DNA from: Lachnospiraceae bacterium
Lineage (GTDB): Bacteria; Bacillota; Clostridia; Lachnospirales; Lachnospiraceae
Length of the DNA: 64,000 nucleotides
Reading direction: 5' to 3'
NCBI GenBank assembly: GCA_910574885.1
Contig: CAJTDD010000018.1
Coordinates: forward strand, 1 to 64,000
Below, in pieces: positions 50,701 to 60,171 of this stretch (position 1 is the first letter of the stretch; every line of letters starts with the position of its first letter). Under the pieces are notes generated by a model. It saw nothing but the letters and a program-made list of their open reading frames with translations, was not told the origin of the DNA and did no database searches. Position numbers and translations under genes: made by a program.

Positions 50701-51549
50701 GTGGCTATTGTAATAGGGGATTATAACAGAAAAGGGGGCGTGGGAAAGACCAGTTCTATCATCAACCTGGCAGCCGAATTTGCATTAGCGGGAAAAAGGG
50801 TTCTGCTGATTGACGGGGATTCCCAAATCAATCTGACTCAGTTCTTCTATGAAGACAATGAAGATATTCTGGAGAACGGAAGAGTAAAAGAGGGGATTGA
50901 TACACTTTATAATTTGTTGGAGGAAGATCTGAATATTCATAATCATATCAGGACCTGTGAATTTTCCGCTCGCAGGAAATGGAGAAACAAATTCAGGAAA
51001 ATCAATTTAAAACTGGATATTATTCTCGGAAGCGGAGATATGGATTATTACAGTGGAACCGACATGAATCTTCTGAAACGCAAACTTGATATGTTGGATG
51101 GATATTATGATTATATATTTATAGATTTTCCGCCCGCACATAATATGGTGACAATGACCTACCTGGTAGCCTGCGATTATGTAATTGTTCCTCTGCATCT
51201 CGCCAAGAACACCAGTACGCATGGATATGAAGACGTCATTGACAGGTGCCGCGAAGCGCGGGAGGAATATGGGAACAAGAGACTGCAGGTACTGGGGTTG
51301 TTTTATATAAGTACACAATTATATAAAGGGGATCAGAAAGCCTTATATGAATACAGCATGGAGGATGAAACAAGGACTTCCATGCGGCTGTTTCGGACAA
51401 CGATCCGCCATGATTATTCGAGTATGCAGATTAGCGAGTGGGAGAAAAGGCCGCTTTGCATCAGCTGTGGAAGCAGTGAGATTGCAAAGGATTATAAAAT
51501 GCTGATGAAGGAGATGGAGGAGAGAATTCAGGAAGAAAGGGGAATATAA
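50701..51549 (+). CDS. parA: ParA-family partition ATPase
   Basis: A 282-residue protein with the deviant Walker A NRKGGVGKTSS (9-19), an IDGDSQINLT segment (A' motif) and Walker B YDYIFIDFPPAH (about 134-145), as in type Ib ParA ATPases without an N-terminal DNA-binding domain. It forms ATP-dependent gradients on the nucleoid that move ParB-parS complexes. The start is GTG at 50701 with GGAGG 7 nt upstream. The stop is followed at once by parB. Confidence 0.92.
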   Translation: MAIVIGDYNRKGGVGKTSSIINLAAEFALAGKRVLLIDGDSQINLTQFFYEDNEDILENGRVKEGIDTLYNLLEEDLNIHNHIRTCEFSARRKWRNKFRKINLKLDIILGSGDMDYYSGTDMNLLKRKLDMLDGYYDYIFIDFPPAHNMVTMTYLVACDYVIVPLHLAKNTSTHGYEDVIDRCREAREEYGNKRLQVLGLFYISTQLYKGDQKALYEYSMEDETRTSMRLFRTTIRHDYSSMQISEWEKRPLCISCGSSEIAKDYKMLMKEMEERIQEERGI

Positions 51550-52596
51550 ATGGCAAAGAGGAGTTTGGCAAGCCAGGCGCTTACAAAACGTAATACGATG
51601 CAGAAAGCAGCAAGTAAATCAGAAGATTTCCAGAAGGAGATAACGGATGAAACGAATGTAAATGAACTTCCAGACGAAGTAAAAGAGAAGATAAGGTATC
51701 TGGAAGATAACATGCTGGAAGATGATCCTTATAATCTTGAAATATACGGTGAATCTGAAGTGGAAATGCTGTCCCGATCCATGAAGGATTATGGTTTCCA
51801 GGGGATCATTCTGGCATATCCGCATGAAGGGAAATACAGGATAGAATCCGGGCACCGCAGGAGAGAAGCGGGGCGGCTGGCCGGTATTGATAAATATCCG
51901 GTTCTGGTTACAGAAGCACCAAAAGAGGAATGGGAGCGAAGGATGCGGCTGTTTCTTGGCAATCTGCATGGCAGAAAGGAAAAGCCAATGATTCTGGCAA
52001 GACTTGCTCAGGGACTTTTTGAGGCCCATGAAATGGAGATTAAGCATAAGAAAAGGGAAGGGTTGCTCAAAGAAGGGGAGATAACGGCAATTAATGAACT
52101 GGTCGCTATTGACATGGAACTGGATATCAAATCCGTTGAAAAGTACCGGGCGCTTTTGAAGCTGATACCGGAGTTGCAGACAATGGCAGATTCGGAGGTT
52201 TATTCCTGGTCCGGACTTTCCAGTGCAAGTACATTGAATGAAGAGAAGCAAAGAAGCCTTGCAGAGATGATACGGAAACAGACGGAAAAAGAAGGAGCTG
52301 AAAGTGTAAAAAAGGTTCGGATTTTAGAAATGATTAGTAATCTGAAATTAGAACAGCTTTCATCCGATGTGAAATCTGCTGTTGGAAGAAATGAAAAGCC
52401 AGAGCAAAAAACGGGTGTGCGCGTCAGGCGTAAAAACGGGACTAAAATAATCATGAAGTGTGCGAAGAGCCTCCATGAGGTATTAGATGAGGAGTCCTTA
52501 ATCAAGGACAACGAAGTCTCGGTGGTCATCGAAACGCTGGAAGGGCTGAAAAAGAGCATTGATGAGAAGATTGATGCATTAAAAATGGAAACCTAA
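51550..52596 (+). CDS. parB: ParB-family partition protein
   Basis: A 348-residue protein. The ParB/Srx domain contains SRSMKDYGFQGIILAYP and the CTP/DNA-loading box ESGHRRREAGRLAG (about 99-112). A helix-turn-helix region follows (INELVAIDMELDIKSVEKYRALLKL). It should load at palindromic parS sites and spread as a clamp. It begins immediately after the parA stop. Its own stop codon lies within a parS-like palindrome (52592-52604). Confidence 0.9.
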   Translation: MAKRSLASQALTKRNTMQKAASKSEDFQKEITDETNVNELPDEVKEKIRYLEDNMLEDDPYNLEIYGESEVEMLSRSMKDYGFQGIILAYPHEGKYRIESGHRRREAGRLAGIDKYPVLVTEAPKEEWERRMRLFLGNLHGRKEKPMILARLAQGLFEAHEMEIKHKKREGLLKEGEITAINELVAIDMELDIKSVEKYRALLKLIPELQTMADSEVYSWSGLSSASTLNEEKQRSLAEMIRKQTEKEGAESVKKVRILEMISNLKLEQLSSDVKSAVGRNEKPEQKTGVRVRRKNGTKIIMKCAKSLHEVLDEESLIKDNEVSVVIETLEGLKKSIDEKIDALKMET

Positions 52597-52604
52597 CGGT
52601 TAGG
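52592..52604. promoter_or_regulatory. parS-like palindrome 6, overlapping the parB stop
   Basis: CCTAACGGTTAGG; the TAA inside it is the stop codon of parB. A terminator hairpin follows after a few bases. Confidence 0.6.
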
Positions 52605-52607
52605 GTC

Positions 52608-52638
52608 TGAGAGGATGGGTACACCATCCTCTATTTTA
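52608..52638 (+). terminator. Terminator after parB
   Basis: AGAGGATGG and CCATCCTCT form a 9-bp stem with a GTACA loop, followed by ATTTT. It ends the parA-parB transcript and may act on the convergent primase-like gene too. Confidence 0.75.
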
Positions 52639-53988
52639 AACTGGAAATACCTGAGGCTTTACCCCAAGTACCAGAATGTCATCTAATCCTTTTCCGAAAC
52701 CTGGATTCCAGCTGCCGATATACGTATGAAATGAATGATTTTTTAAAAGTGCTACTAATTTTTTTTCATGCCGATGGACATGCTCATTAACATTTTTATC
52801 GACGTCATAGGCAACAACCGCACTCTTGCATCCTAGTGTTCCATCCGGTCAGAAATCGAACTCCTGAACTGATTGGTTCGCACCATTGCGTCGTTAAAAG
52901 TTCTAGTCGATGCGCCCACATCGCCGTCGAACTTTTGCCTAGCACTGGCACGAACCAGACAGCTCATTCGTTCAATTTCTGACCGGATGGAACACTAGAG
53001 TTTTCAAAAAATCAAGAACGGATCTACCGGATTTGTCCGTTTTGGTTAATTTGGCATGTGAATTTACACCGGGAAGCGAGATTACAATGCAACGCAGAAA
53101 ATAGTTTGCAACGATTGCTTTTTTCTCACCCTCTGTAATATAGCATACGCCAGGGTCATCTGTGGAAGGGTGAAAATAGAACCCGATATGGCTGCCGGCC
53201 CGGCAGCCATTAAGATATTCATTCGAAAGAATGTTATTGCTATCTTTTGAAGGGTAAAATGAAGAAAAGTTTTTATACTTATCCTTTTCCTTCCCTTTCT
53301 CATCTTTTCCTGGATGGTCGAGGCGCAGCCGGATACGGTACAACATTCCGTCAGTATCATAGATAGGTATCAGCATTCCGGGGTGTCCTGTGAAAGTCCA
53401 TTGAAGATCAGCTTCCTGATAAAAACCAGGAACTCCCTTCAGAGTTTTGTGTTTTTTCAGCAAAAGCTGGCAAATCCTGTGTCGTTCCACATGGTCACTG
53501 TAGAACCCTTTGACACTGTCAAACTTTCTTGGAAAAGACAGGGAACGTATAAAACTATCTCTGATTAAATCCTTTGGCCATCTCTCGGATCGCAATCCTG
53601 CATAGTGCTTCTTTGATAAGCAAAGCAGGTTCATAAAATCTGTATAAATTAAATCCAGATCGTTGTTAGGCAGAGGAATGGTCCCATAGTCGGCTGGCGG
53701 GGCAGGGGCTTCCTGTGCGGGACGATAGGTGTAACCAAAAGACTTTTCAGATACCCGGCCTCTTTTCTCAATATCAGAATAAAGGCATGAACTGTCAGGA
53801 AGCTCCTTTATGTAGTAGTAGGTTTTGCCGTTGACTGGACTCTGTGCTTCGGGAGAGTGGATTCTCCGGCAGACGTAAAGAAGCTGTCCGGGATAAGCGG
53901 CGTTGTCCGGGATGAGAATGCTGCACCAGTCGGATTTGCCGCAAATTGGACAAGGTTCTGCCTTAGAGACATTACGAAATGTACCCAT
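52636..53988 (-). pseudogene. CHC2/TOPRIM primase-like gene (DUF3854-type) interrupted by a MITE
   Basis: The ATG at 53988 (GGGAGG 6 nt upstream) starts MGTFRNVSKAEPCPICGKSDWC, with a zinc finger (Cys13, Cys16, Cys22). The frame runs to CYITEGEKKAIVANYF, the first TOPRIM motif (catalytic Glu), then to KTL and enters the insert, where it stops after HPVRN. Beyond the 158-bp insert the original frame resumes with GCKSAVVAYDVDKN, the second TOPRIM motif (DxD), and ends at the TAA at 52636-52638. Removing the insert and one CTAG copy restores one protein of about 396 residues. The insert separates the two halves of the metal site, so the enzyme is inactive. It was probably a plasmid primase or helicase-loading type protein. 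Confidence 0.85.
52837..52994. mobile_element. 158-bp MITE-like element with 4-bp CTAG target duplication
   Basis: The element begins TGTTCCATCCGGTCAGAAAT and ends with the perfect inverted copy of these 20 bp (TGTTCC...GGAACA). Internal parts continue as an imperfect palindrome over nearly the whole length. CTAG flanks it on both sides (52833-52836 and 52995-52998); the intact gene would have one CTAG. It has no coding capacity, so it must have been moved by a transposase elsewhere. CTAG duplications occur with IS5-type (YTAR) elements, but the family is not proven. Confidence 0.85.
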
Positions 53989-54256
53989 ATATACCTCCCA
54001 TGGCTTTATAGCCTGTGGCTGCAAATGCAGTCACAATAGATCATATCAACCTGTAATATGACTGCATAATGCAGAAATGGTGGAAGATGGACAAAAGCCC
54101 CGGTTCCATCCTGGCATAAAGCAAAAAATAAATTTTAAAAATTATACCATAATAACATGGCATATATTAATGTGAAAAGTATAAAGCGTAAAGGAACAAA
54201 AATAATAAGACAAATTTTTAGTGAACAATACAAATCCGATAATTTTGCTGTGAAAC

Positions 54257-54269
54257 CCTAACGGTTAGG
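54257..54269. promoter_or_regulatory. parS-like palindrome 7
   Basis: CCTAACGGTTAGG, 10 bp after the end of the winged-helix gene at 54279-55283 and 4.5 kb from copy 1. It marks the far end of the cluster. Confidence 0.6.
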
Positions 54270-54278
54270 TTTTCCCTT

Positions 54279-55283
54279 TTATCCATGGCAAAGTGAAGCA
54301 GTCATTCCCAAAGAAATCTTGCTGATTTTACATCTTCCGGAGTCTTCTTCGATTTCACATTGGTATAATGCATCAAACAACGGTTGAACCAGTACGTTTG
54401 TATCCAAAGTAAAATAAAGTGGATACAACGAATCTGTAATGCCTGTTTTACCCGACATATATGGATTGCGAACCTGAAGATAAACTGGGGGAATATCAGA
54501 GATACTCTCTAACAGAAGCAAAATCATATGGCAAGGATATTCCTCTTTGCGCCGGTCAAGCCAGCAAAAGAGCAGGCGGCTGCGAAGAACTATATCAGCA
54601 TAATTGTCCCCGTTATCCCTTCCGCATAAAAGAAACAGATGGACAGCAGGAGAGGAGCTGTCCCCCTGGCTGGCGGAATAACGGATGTATGCATCCAGAA
54701 GGAGCAGATGAGAGCCAATCTGTTTATGCAGATTAAAAAGGATCTTTTTTACGGAATTGCGGTAGGATGCCTGAAAACGAATCAAAAGCTGTGCGGCTGC
54801 CATCAACTCAATGCTCCGGTAAGCAGGCAATGTCTGGTTGGAGATATATGGGACTTCCATAAGGGAAGAAATATAACTGCGCGCTCCGGGGGATAAGGAA
54901 TAAAACCGTAAAGGGGAAACAATCTGACAGGCGCTGCCCTCGCCGTCAGTCTGCATACAGATGGAATGCTTAAGGAGAATTCCGGCATCTGACAGCTTTT
55001 TCAAATTTCTTTTGTAATCTTGTTTTCGGTAATTTTCCGGAAGAGTGTGGTTTAAAGCATAGTTCAGGTTGTGGGTGTTGACATAGCAGTAGGTTCCGAG
55101 AAGCTTCAGGATTTCAAAGTCAACAGAGTTTAACAACCCTTTTAATGCAAGGGTGTCGATTTCGGTGTGCGAGCAGTTTTTGTTCCTATTTTCAATCTGT
55201 ATTTGGTATCCTTCTTGAAAATGAAATGGACTGTGGATCATAAAGGCGTCGGTTTTATAATTTTTTAGTTTTTTTATTGCCAT
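54279..55283 (-). CDS. Winged-helix replication-relaxation-like protein
   Basis: A 334-residue protein. Residues 50-130 form a winged helix (FEILKLLGTYCYVNTHNLNYAL, NLKKLSDAGILLKHSI, FYSLSPGARSYI) like the Replic_Relax domain of plasmid and phage proteins that sit beside coupling proteins. The C-terminal half has beta strands (VHLFLLCGRDNG, MILLLLESI) of a nuclease-like fold but no clear active site. GGAGG lies 5 nt before the ATG at 55283. It lies 28 bp downstream of the TraG/VirD4-type gene on the same strand. The frameshifted gene at 57654-58964 looks like a second member. Confidence 0.6.
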   Translation of the reverse strand: MAIKKLKNYKTDAFMIHSPFHFQEGYQIQIENRNKNCSHTEIDTLALKGLLNSVDFEILKLLGTYCYVNTHNLNYALNHTLPENYRKQDYKRNLKKLSDAGILLKHSICMQTDGEGSACQIVSPLRFYSLSPGARSYISSLMEVPYISNQTLPAYRSIELMAAAQLLIRFQASYRNSVKKILFNLHKQIGSHLLLLDAYIRYSASQGDSSSPAVHLFLLCGRDNGDNYADIVLRSRLLFCWLDRRKEEYPCHMILLLLESISDIPPVYLQVRNPYMSGKTGITDSLYPLYFTLDTNVLVQPLFDALYQCEIEEDSGRCKISKISLGMTASLCHG

Positions 55284-55311
55284 AATATCCTCCTACTATA
55301 TTAGGGTGTAA

Positions 55312-57654
55312 TCAGAATAAACCGTCTAAAGATTCGCTGCCATCGGGTACAGGCGGCCGGGATTCCTGCGTCTGGGAAGGAGACGGCATTTTTGGCGCTG
55401 CACTGCGTCTGGTTTCGGAAGAATCAAAATCATAACAACAGTATTCAGAAACAAGTTCTCTTCCAGAAAATGCAGCACAGCTGTTTCCGGCTAAGGATGA
55501 GGCGGGGGTGGCAGAAGATGCAGGGCCAGTATATGGCCTGAAAATTTCAGCAGAGAAAGACTCTCTTTTTTGGGGAGACCAGTCTTCGGGCTTTAAAAAT
55601 TCGACTCTTGCATGCAATGGCGGGAGCGGACGGCCATTCTTGGTGGTAAAAAGAGTGATTTCCTGAAAATCCTTCATACGGATATCTGTCTCCTCCACCA
55701 GATTTTTCTGCGTACATGTCTCTCTTGAAGAATAAGAGAGAGAAGGCGAATCATCTGACAGGGCTGTCTCAGAAACGGTTGACTGTTCCTCCACCTCATC
55801 ATGGATTCCTGCCATTGCAGAAAATACTTCCATATCTGACAGTGAAGAACGTCCGAATACAAAAATATGGGCGCAGCCTAAGATTACGCCTTTCAGATAC
55901 TTTGTGATTTCGTTTTTCTCAAACTGGTCTAAAGTCTGGATTGCACAGAACATGGCTACCCGGAATTTCCTGAATAAGGAGAAATTTTTCTCTAGAGAAC
56001 TGTGGATCAGCACAGGAAGCTCGTCAACATAGAAGAAGTGCGGAATCCTTGTTTTTTCTGTTCCTGGACGGGACAATACCGCATTGTTGAATGAGAGCAG
56101 AAAAAACAGACCGAATGCAATCGCGTTGCTGTCACCGGAGGCAAGGTCGTAATTGCAGACTGTAATCTCCCCGTTTTCAAGAATCTGGTCAAAGTCAATG
56201 GAGGCTTGCGCACAGTAGACATCTTTGCTTTCTGGCATCAGTAAAAACTCATTGATGATATTCCTGGTACCACGGCTCTGATCCTCCATCTTTGGACGGC
56301 CTTTCCCAAGGAGGTCCTCCCGGATATATTGGGAGATAAAGGAATAACGCTTCTGCTCCCTGTCAAGCTCGTCCAGTTTGCTCACATAAGGCGGCAGGAG
56401 GTCGAAGTTGTTAATGAGCAGCTGCAGGTCAGCAGGGGTGGCCTGGCGTTTGTAAAGGACAGGAACCGTGTTCATGACAAGAATGGCCAGGTTTGCAAGC
56501 ATCTGCCTGTTGAGTCCGGTGAAATAGGAATCTGCCTTCCCCTTCAGATCGGTAATTACCTGCATGACATCTGAAAAGATGACCGCTTTTTTAACAATAG
56601 CCTGATGGAGTGCATTGCCGCTTAGAGAAGGTGATATAAAAAATGGGTTCATGCCAGTCCAGTTTGGCTTGAGTGTTCCTTCAAAGGTGTGTGTTGCGTC
56701 AATTCTGTGATAGGGAATGCCGCGTGCCTCACACAGCCTGCATACGTCATCTGTCAGAGAATCCTCCGGTGCCAGAACCGTAATTCCGCAGACCGGATAC
56801 TGCATGCGGATAGATTCGGGAGAGGCGTAAGTGGCGGTAGTTTCGGTGCAGCTGTCCGGCATTGCTTCTTTGGCAGGACGAAAATTGGACAGGGAAAAAT
56901 ATGAGAAAGAGCCGGTATAGGTATATAGGCCGTCCTGCACAAGCTTGTGCATAGCCTTTATCTGTTCCTGCTCTGCCTGACAACGCATATCCAGATCGTC
57001 ACGGATTGCGGGCAGAATCGTGGAAGACGTTTTCCCGGTTCCACTGGTTCCGTCTACCAATGTATGCAGAAAACGGTCTGTTTCTGATATGGTAATACGT
57101 TTCCCGCTGCGGATGTCCCTGGCGATAGACAAAGGATACTGGATCCTTCTTTTTTGCTTTCCGGTTTGCAGATAATAGGTCAGCTTAAAGGAAAGAATAA
57201 CACTGCGGCTTTTTGCGTCCCTGGCTGGGCGGAGGAAAGACTTCATCAGTATATAAAAAAGCGGCAGGAGAGGGAGCTCTGTAATCAGGCGGGCAAGAAA
57301 AAGAACCATGCCCTTTGTAAAGATTTCGTCTGTCTCAATCGCAAGAACAGAGGGAAGGAATAACTTTGATAAAAGCTGAAATACAACTGTAATGATTATG
57401 AGTGTTTCGTAATACAGGGTTGCAATATAGGCGGCAAGCTTAAAACGGTGATAGTTAAACGCTTCTGAGACGGTAGATAAGAGCCAGAGAAGTATCGGAA
57501 GCGTCATAGCGCAAAAACGATAAACAAAGCCGCAAGGGAGCAGTGAATAGTCGATTCGGTACAGTGCAAAGATAAACCGAAGGCTGTACGCAAGCAGATG
57601 GCAGAGGAACAGACCATAGGCAACTGCAGGAAAAGAACGGTTTGTTTTATTCAT
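55312..57654 (-). CDS. TraG/VirD4-type coupling ATPase
   Basis: A 780-residue protein. Four membrane helices lie in the first 145 residues, then the P-loop DGTSGTGKTSS (201-211), a long ATPase core and Walker B FFYVDELPVLI (about 540). The RHS-like C-terminus is Ser/Pro-rich and probably disordered. Type IV coupling proteins of this kind feed plasmid DNA to a secretion channel during conjugation or mobilisation. The N-terminal four helices instead of two are unusual. The ATG at 57654 has GGAGA upstream and overlaps the previous gene. No relaxase is present in the window. Confidence 0.8.
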   Translation of the reverse strand: MNKTNRSFPAVAYGLFLCHLLAYSLRFIFALYRIDYSLLPCGFVYRFCAMTLPILLWLLSTVSEAFNYHRFKLAAYIATLYYETLIIITVVFQLLSKLFLPSVLAIETDEIFTKGMVLFLARLITELPLLPLFYILMKSFLRPARDAKSRSVILSFKLTYYLQTGKQKRRIQYPLSIARDIRSGKRITISETDRFLHTLVDGTSGTGKTSSTILPAIRDDLDMRCQAEQEQIKAMHKLVQDGLYTYTGSFSYFSLSNFRPAKEAMPDSCTETTATYASPESIRMQYPVCGITVLAPEDSLTDDVCRLCEARGIPYHRIDATHTFEGTLKPNWTGMNPFFISPSLSGNALHQAIVKKAVIFSDVMQVITDLKGKADSYFTGLNRQMLANLAILVMNTVPVLYKRQATPADLQLLINNFDLLPPYVSKLDELDREQKRYSFISQYIREDLLGKGRPKMEDQSRGTRNIINEFLLMPESKDVYCAQASIDFDQILENGEITVCNYDLASGDSNAIAFGLFFLLSFNNAVLSRPGTEKTRIPHFFYVDELPVLIHSSLEKNFSLFRKFRVAMFCAIQTLDQFEKNEITKYLKGVILGCAHIFVFGRSSLSDMEVFSAMAGIHDEVEEQSTVSETALSDDSPSLSYSSRETCTQKNLVEETDIRMKDFQEITLFTTKNGRPLPPLHARVEFLKPEDWSPQKRESFSAEIFRPYTGPASSATPASSLAGNSCAAFSGRELVSEYCCYDFDSSETRRSAAPKMPSPSQTQESRPPVPDGSESLDGLF

Positions 57655-58964
57655 TAACAGGTCTCCTTTCTGGTGACGATCCGGAGCTGGCCGTCAAATT
57701 CGTCACATTCAAAAATAACGGGAAGCTTGCTGCCGTCAGCCAGAAAAATAGCTGGCGGCGGGTTAAGATGAAGAGGGCGGCTGCAGTCAATCATCAGTAC
57801 AGTAGTGTTTTTGCCAGGTGTTTTGCAGAGGGATTCTATATCTGTAAGATTCTGGACGGATGAAAATAAAAGCAGGAAAACCGGTGTTTTGGCATCGGTC
57901 CCGGACTGGAAAAATTTCTGAATACGGATACGGGAGCTTAAATCTATAGTAAGATGTTCACACGCTATATAGCCGTATTTTTTATGGCAGAATCCTTGGA
58001 AGAAACGGAGCTCTGTCTGATCCTGGCGTATGATTCGCAGTGGGTGCTGATATTCCCAGCCATCTGTATTCAGCCCGTTAAATAAGAGACATTTCAGGAG
58101 CTGCTCTGGAAAATCATATTCATAGGGCATAATATACGGCTGGTAAAGAGGAGCCTGTGATTGGGAACGGTGAAAATCGGATTTCCATTTAAAGCGTGGG
58201 ACACGAGCGAAGGATGTTCGCTGTAAACACGCCGGAAATGTGAATGCACCCGTTTTTGAAACAGTTCATCCATATCCAAATCCTGCATATCAGAATAACT
58301 GGTATCATCTAGATACATTTTCTTCAGGGTATATACATCTGCGAGGCTGTCCATTTCCGGATGGCGGCTGTGCAGGCTCTGGAAGACTTGGATTTCATTC
58401 GCCGAGATCGTTCTTTTCAGCGCAGAACATTCCAATACCTGGAGGAACTGCCGGTAATCCAGCGGTACTTTGCAGTCTTCCTCAAAGATAGACCATATTT
58501 TCGTAAAATGCAGGAGAACACGGTACAGGGAGAAGGAAGGCTTTGCAGTGAGGGAGCATTTGTGTGGAAAAGCAAGACAGAAGATCAGGATGTTTCCGGT
58601 CTCGTTTTCTCTGAGGATGCCCGCCTGCCGGTAAGCGTTTTTCCAGACTTATCTGCAGGTATTCCAGAAGAATAGGAGGAAAAAGCGATTTCAGTATGGA
58701 GCGTCCTTTTGGGGTAAGGAAATAATATTTATTTTGATGTTGGTTTGGCAGTTTTCTTGACTGGATAAGCCCGTCTTTTTCCAACGTCTTGAGAGAAAGC
58801 CTTCCGGCGGTCTCTGTTTTTCCATGAAGATTGCAGAGGGCAAGTTGTCTGTAGGTAATCAGGCCGGTCTGTGACAGCAGGAACAGGTCTGCCTGTTTCT
58901 TTTGCAAAGAAAAAAGCCCGGCGCTTTCGCACAGGCTTTTTTCAAAATATGTCTTTATCTGCAT
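57654..58964 (-). pseudogene. Winged-helix gene broken by two frameshifts
   Basis: The ATG at 58964 (AAAGGAG upstream) starts MQIKTYFEKSLCESAG and a winged helix (GLITYRQLALCNLHGK, SLKTLEKDGLIQSRKL, YYFLTPKGRSIL). At the A5 run on the coding strand (58638-58642) the frame must change, after which ENETGNILIFCLAF and SLYRVLLHFTKIWS follow with no start codon. A second change is needed between 58257 and 58130; the last frame (PYEYDFPEQLLKC ... FECDEFDGQL) runs to the stop at 57654. One gene of about 436 codons explains all three pieces better than three genes. Sequencing error in homopolymers cannot be excluded. Confidence 0.62.
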
Positions 58965-59119
58965 GTTTTCTCCTTTCGTTTGATAATGGTTTCGTGTAGA
59001 ATCAAAAGACCTGTCTCCAGGAATTGCTAAACGAATGTTTCCGAAAGGAAATAAACTGAAAAAGTATCTTAAGTATAACAGTAAAAGTTGAGGCAGGCAA
59101 GTTTTATAAAGAAATAATT

Positions 59120-59153
59120 TGTAATACATTGTATTACAATGTAGTGTATTACA
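59120..59153. promoter_or_regulatory. Operator-like repeats between divergent genes
   Basis: TGTAATAC (59120-59127) and GTATTACA (59131-59138) form a perfect palindrome around ATT, and a third GTATTACA copy lies at 59146-59153. The region is between the winged-helix gene (minus) and the coiled-coil protein gene (plus). The protein encoded at 59243 has a DNA-binding N-terminus and may bind here. Confidence 0.55.
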
Positions 59154-59242
59154 TTTATTTATAATAGCTTATTATCAAGGTTGTATTAATAGAATTCACG
59201 TGTTACAATCAGATGAAAGAGAAAATAACGGAGGAAAGTAAC

Positions 59243-60124
59243 ATGGCTGAGACAAAACCCAAATCGTATCGGATCGATGAAGAGACCGCCGAGCGGATAC
59301 GGCAGATTACAGAGGAGATCGGGGAAGGGCAGCAGGCGGCGTTTGCCCGGATGATAGAGGCATATTCACTCCAGAAGGCAAAGGTGGTACTGGTAGATGA
59401 CAGGGAGAATCTGGAGCAATTTGAGAATTATGGCAGTATCTTAAACCGGATGTATATGGATGCGGTGGAAGGAAAGCATAATATGAAAGAAACTGTCCGG
59501 GCGGAGTATGAGCTTTTGCTCCGGTCAAAAGACGAGACGATTTCAGACCTGCAGATAAAGAACCGGACGATGGCAGAATTAAAGGATGAAAATTATAAGA
59601 GGATCTCTGCGCTGCAAAAAGAAAATGAAGAGCTCGTTGAAAAAATCCATGCACAGGATGCAAAGATTATGGAACAGCAGGAAGATTTTCGTAGCAAACT
59701 GGCTGATAAAGATGCCTTAAACCGGAATTTGAGCGAGTCATGCAGTGATTTGCGCAATAAAATTGCCAGTATGGAATCGGCCGTTCAGAAGACAGAAAGT
59801 ATTCTGGCAGAGAAAGAGGAGCTTGCAGACTCCAATACAGAGCTTCAGAAACGCATTGAAAATCTGGAACGGCTGCAGAAGGAAGCAGAGTTGGAGAAGA
59901 AGCGTGCGCTCATGGAGCAGGAAGAAGCGCACAAAAAGGCAGTCGCCGAGATGGAAAGCAGACTGGCAGAGTCAGCCCTGTCGGGTGAAAGGGAACAGCT
60001 TAAGTTAAAACAGCAGCATTCGCAGGAAATCGAAAAATTAAAAGAAAAAATGCAGGAGAAGGTAGATTCCTACCAGAATAAATATATGGAATTATTGGAG
60101 AAGCTTGGAAGTGAAAGTATATAG
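59243..60124 (+). CDS. DNA-binding protein with long coiled coil (KfrA-like layout)
   Basis: A 293-residue protein. The first 45 residues (KPKSYRIDEETAERIRQITEEIG) look like a ribbon-helix-helix or short helical DNA-binding head. The rest (about 90-290) is an almost unbroken coiled coil rich in Glu, Lys and Gln. KfrA-type plasmid proteins have this head-plus-coil plan and stabilise plasmids, but there is no proof of homology here. The ATG at 59243 has GGAGG 8 nt upstream. Palindromes upstream suggest self-regulation. Confidence 0.6.
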   Translation: MAETKPKSYRIDEETAERIRQITEEIGEGQQAAFARMIEAYSLQKAKVVLVDDRENLEQFENYGSILNRMYMDAVEGKHNMKETVRAEYELLLRSKDETISDLQIKNRTMAELKDENYKRISALQKENEELVEKIHAQDAKIMEQQEDFRSKLADKDALNRNLSESCSDLRNKIASMESAVQKTESILAEKEELADSNTELQKRIENLERLQKEAELEKKRALMEQEEAHKKAVAEMESRLAESALSGEREQLKLKQQHSQEIEKLKEKMQEKVDSYQNKYMELLEKLGSESI

Positions 60125-60171
60125 ATAAGGGAACAGCCCTCTGATGTTCAGTAAGGAATTATAGGGGAATT

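Noticed and set aside
52837-52994. The long palindrome as an integron attC site or a structured RNA such as a retron msd
   Set aside because: It has perfect terminal inverted repeats, a CTAG target duplication and interrupts a gene whose frame is restored on removal, which identifies a transposable element. No integrase or reverse transcriptase is present.
58130-58642. Programmed ribosomal frameshifting at the A5 runs
   Set aside because: The required shifts are of opposite sign, the A6-type slippery heptamer is absent and no clear stimulating structure was seen. Decay or homopolymer error is simpler.
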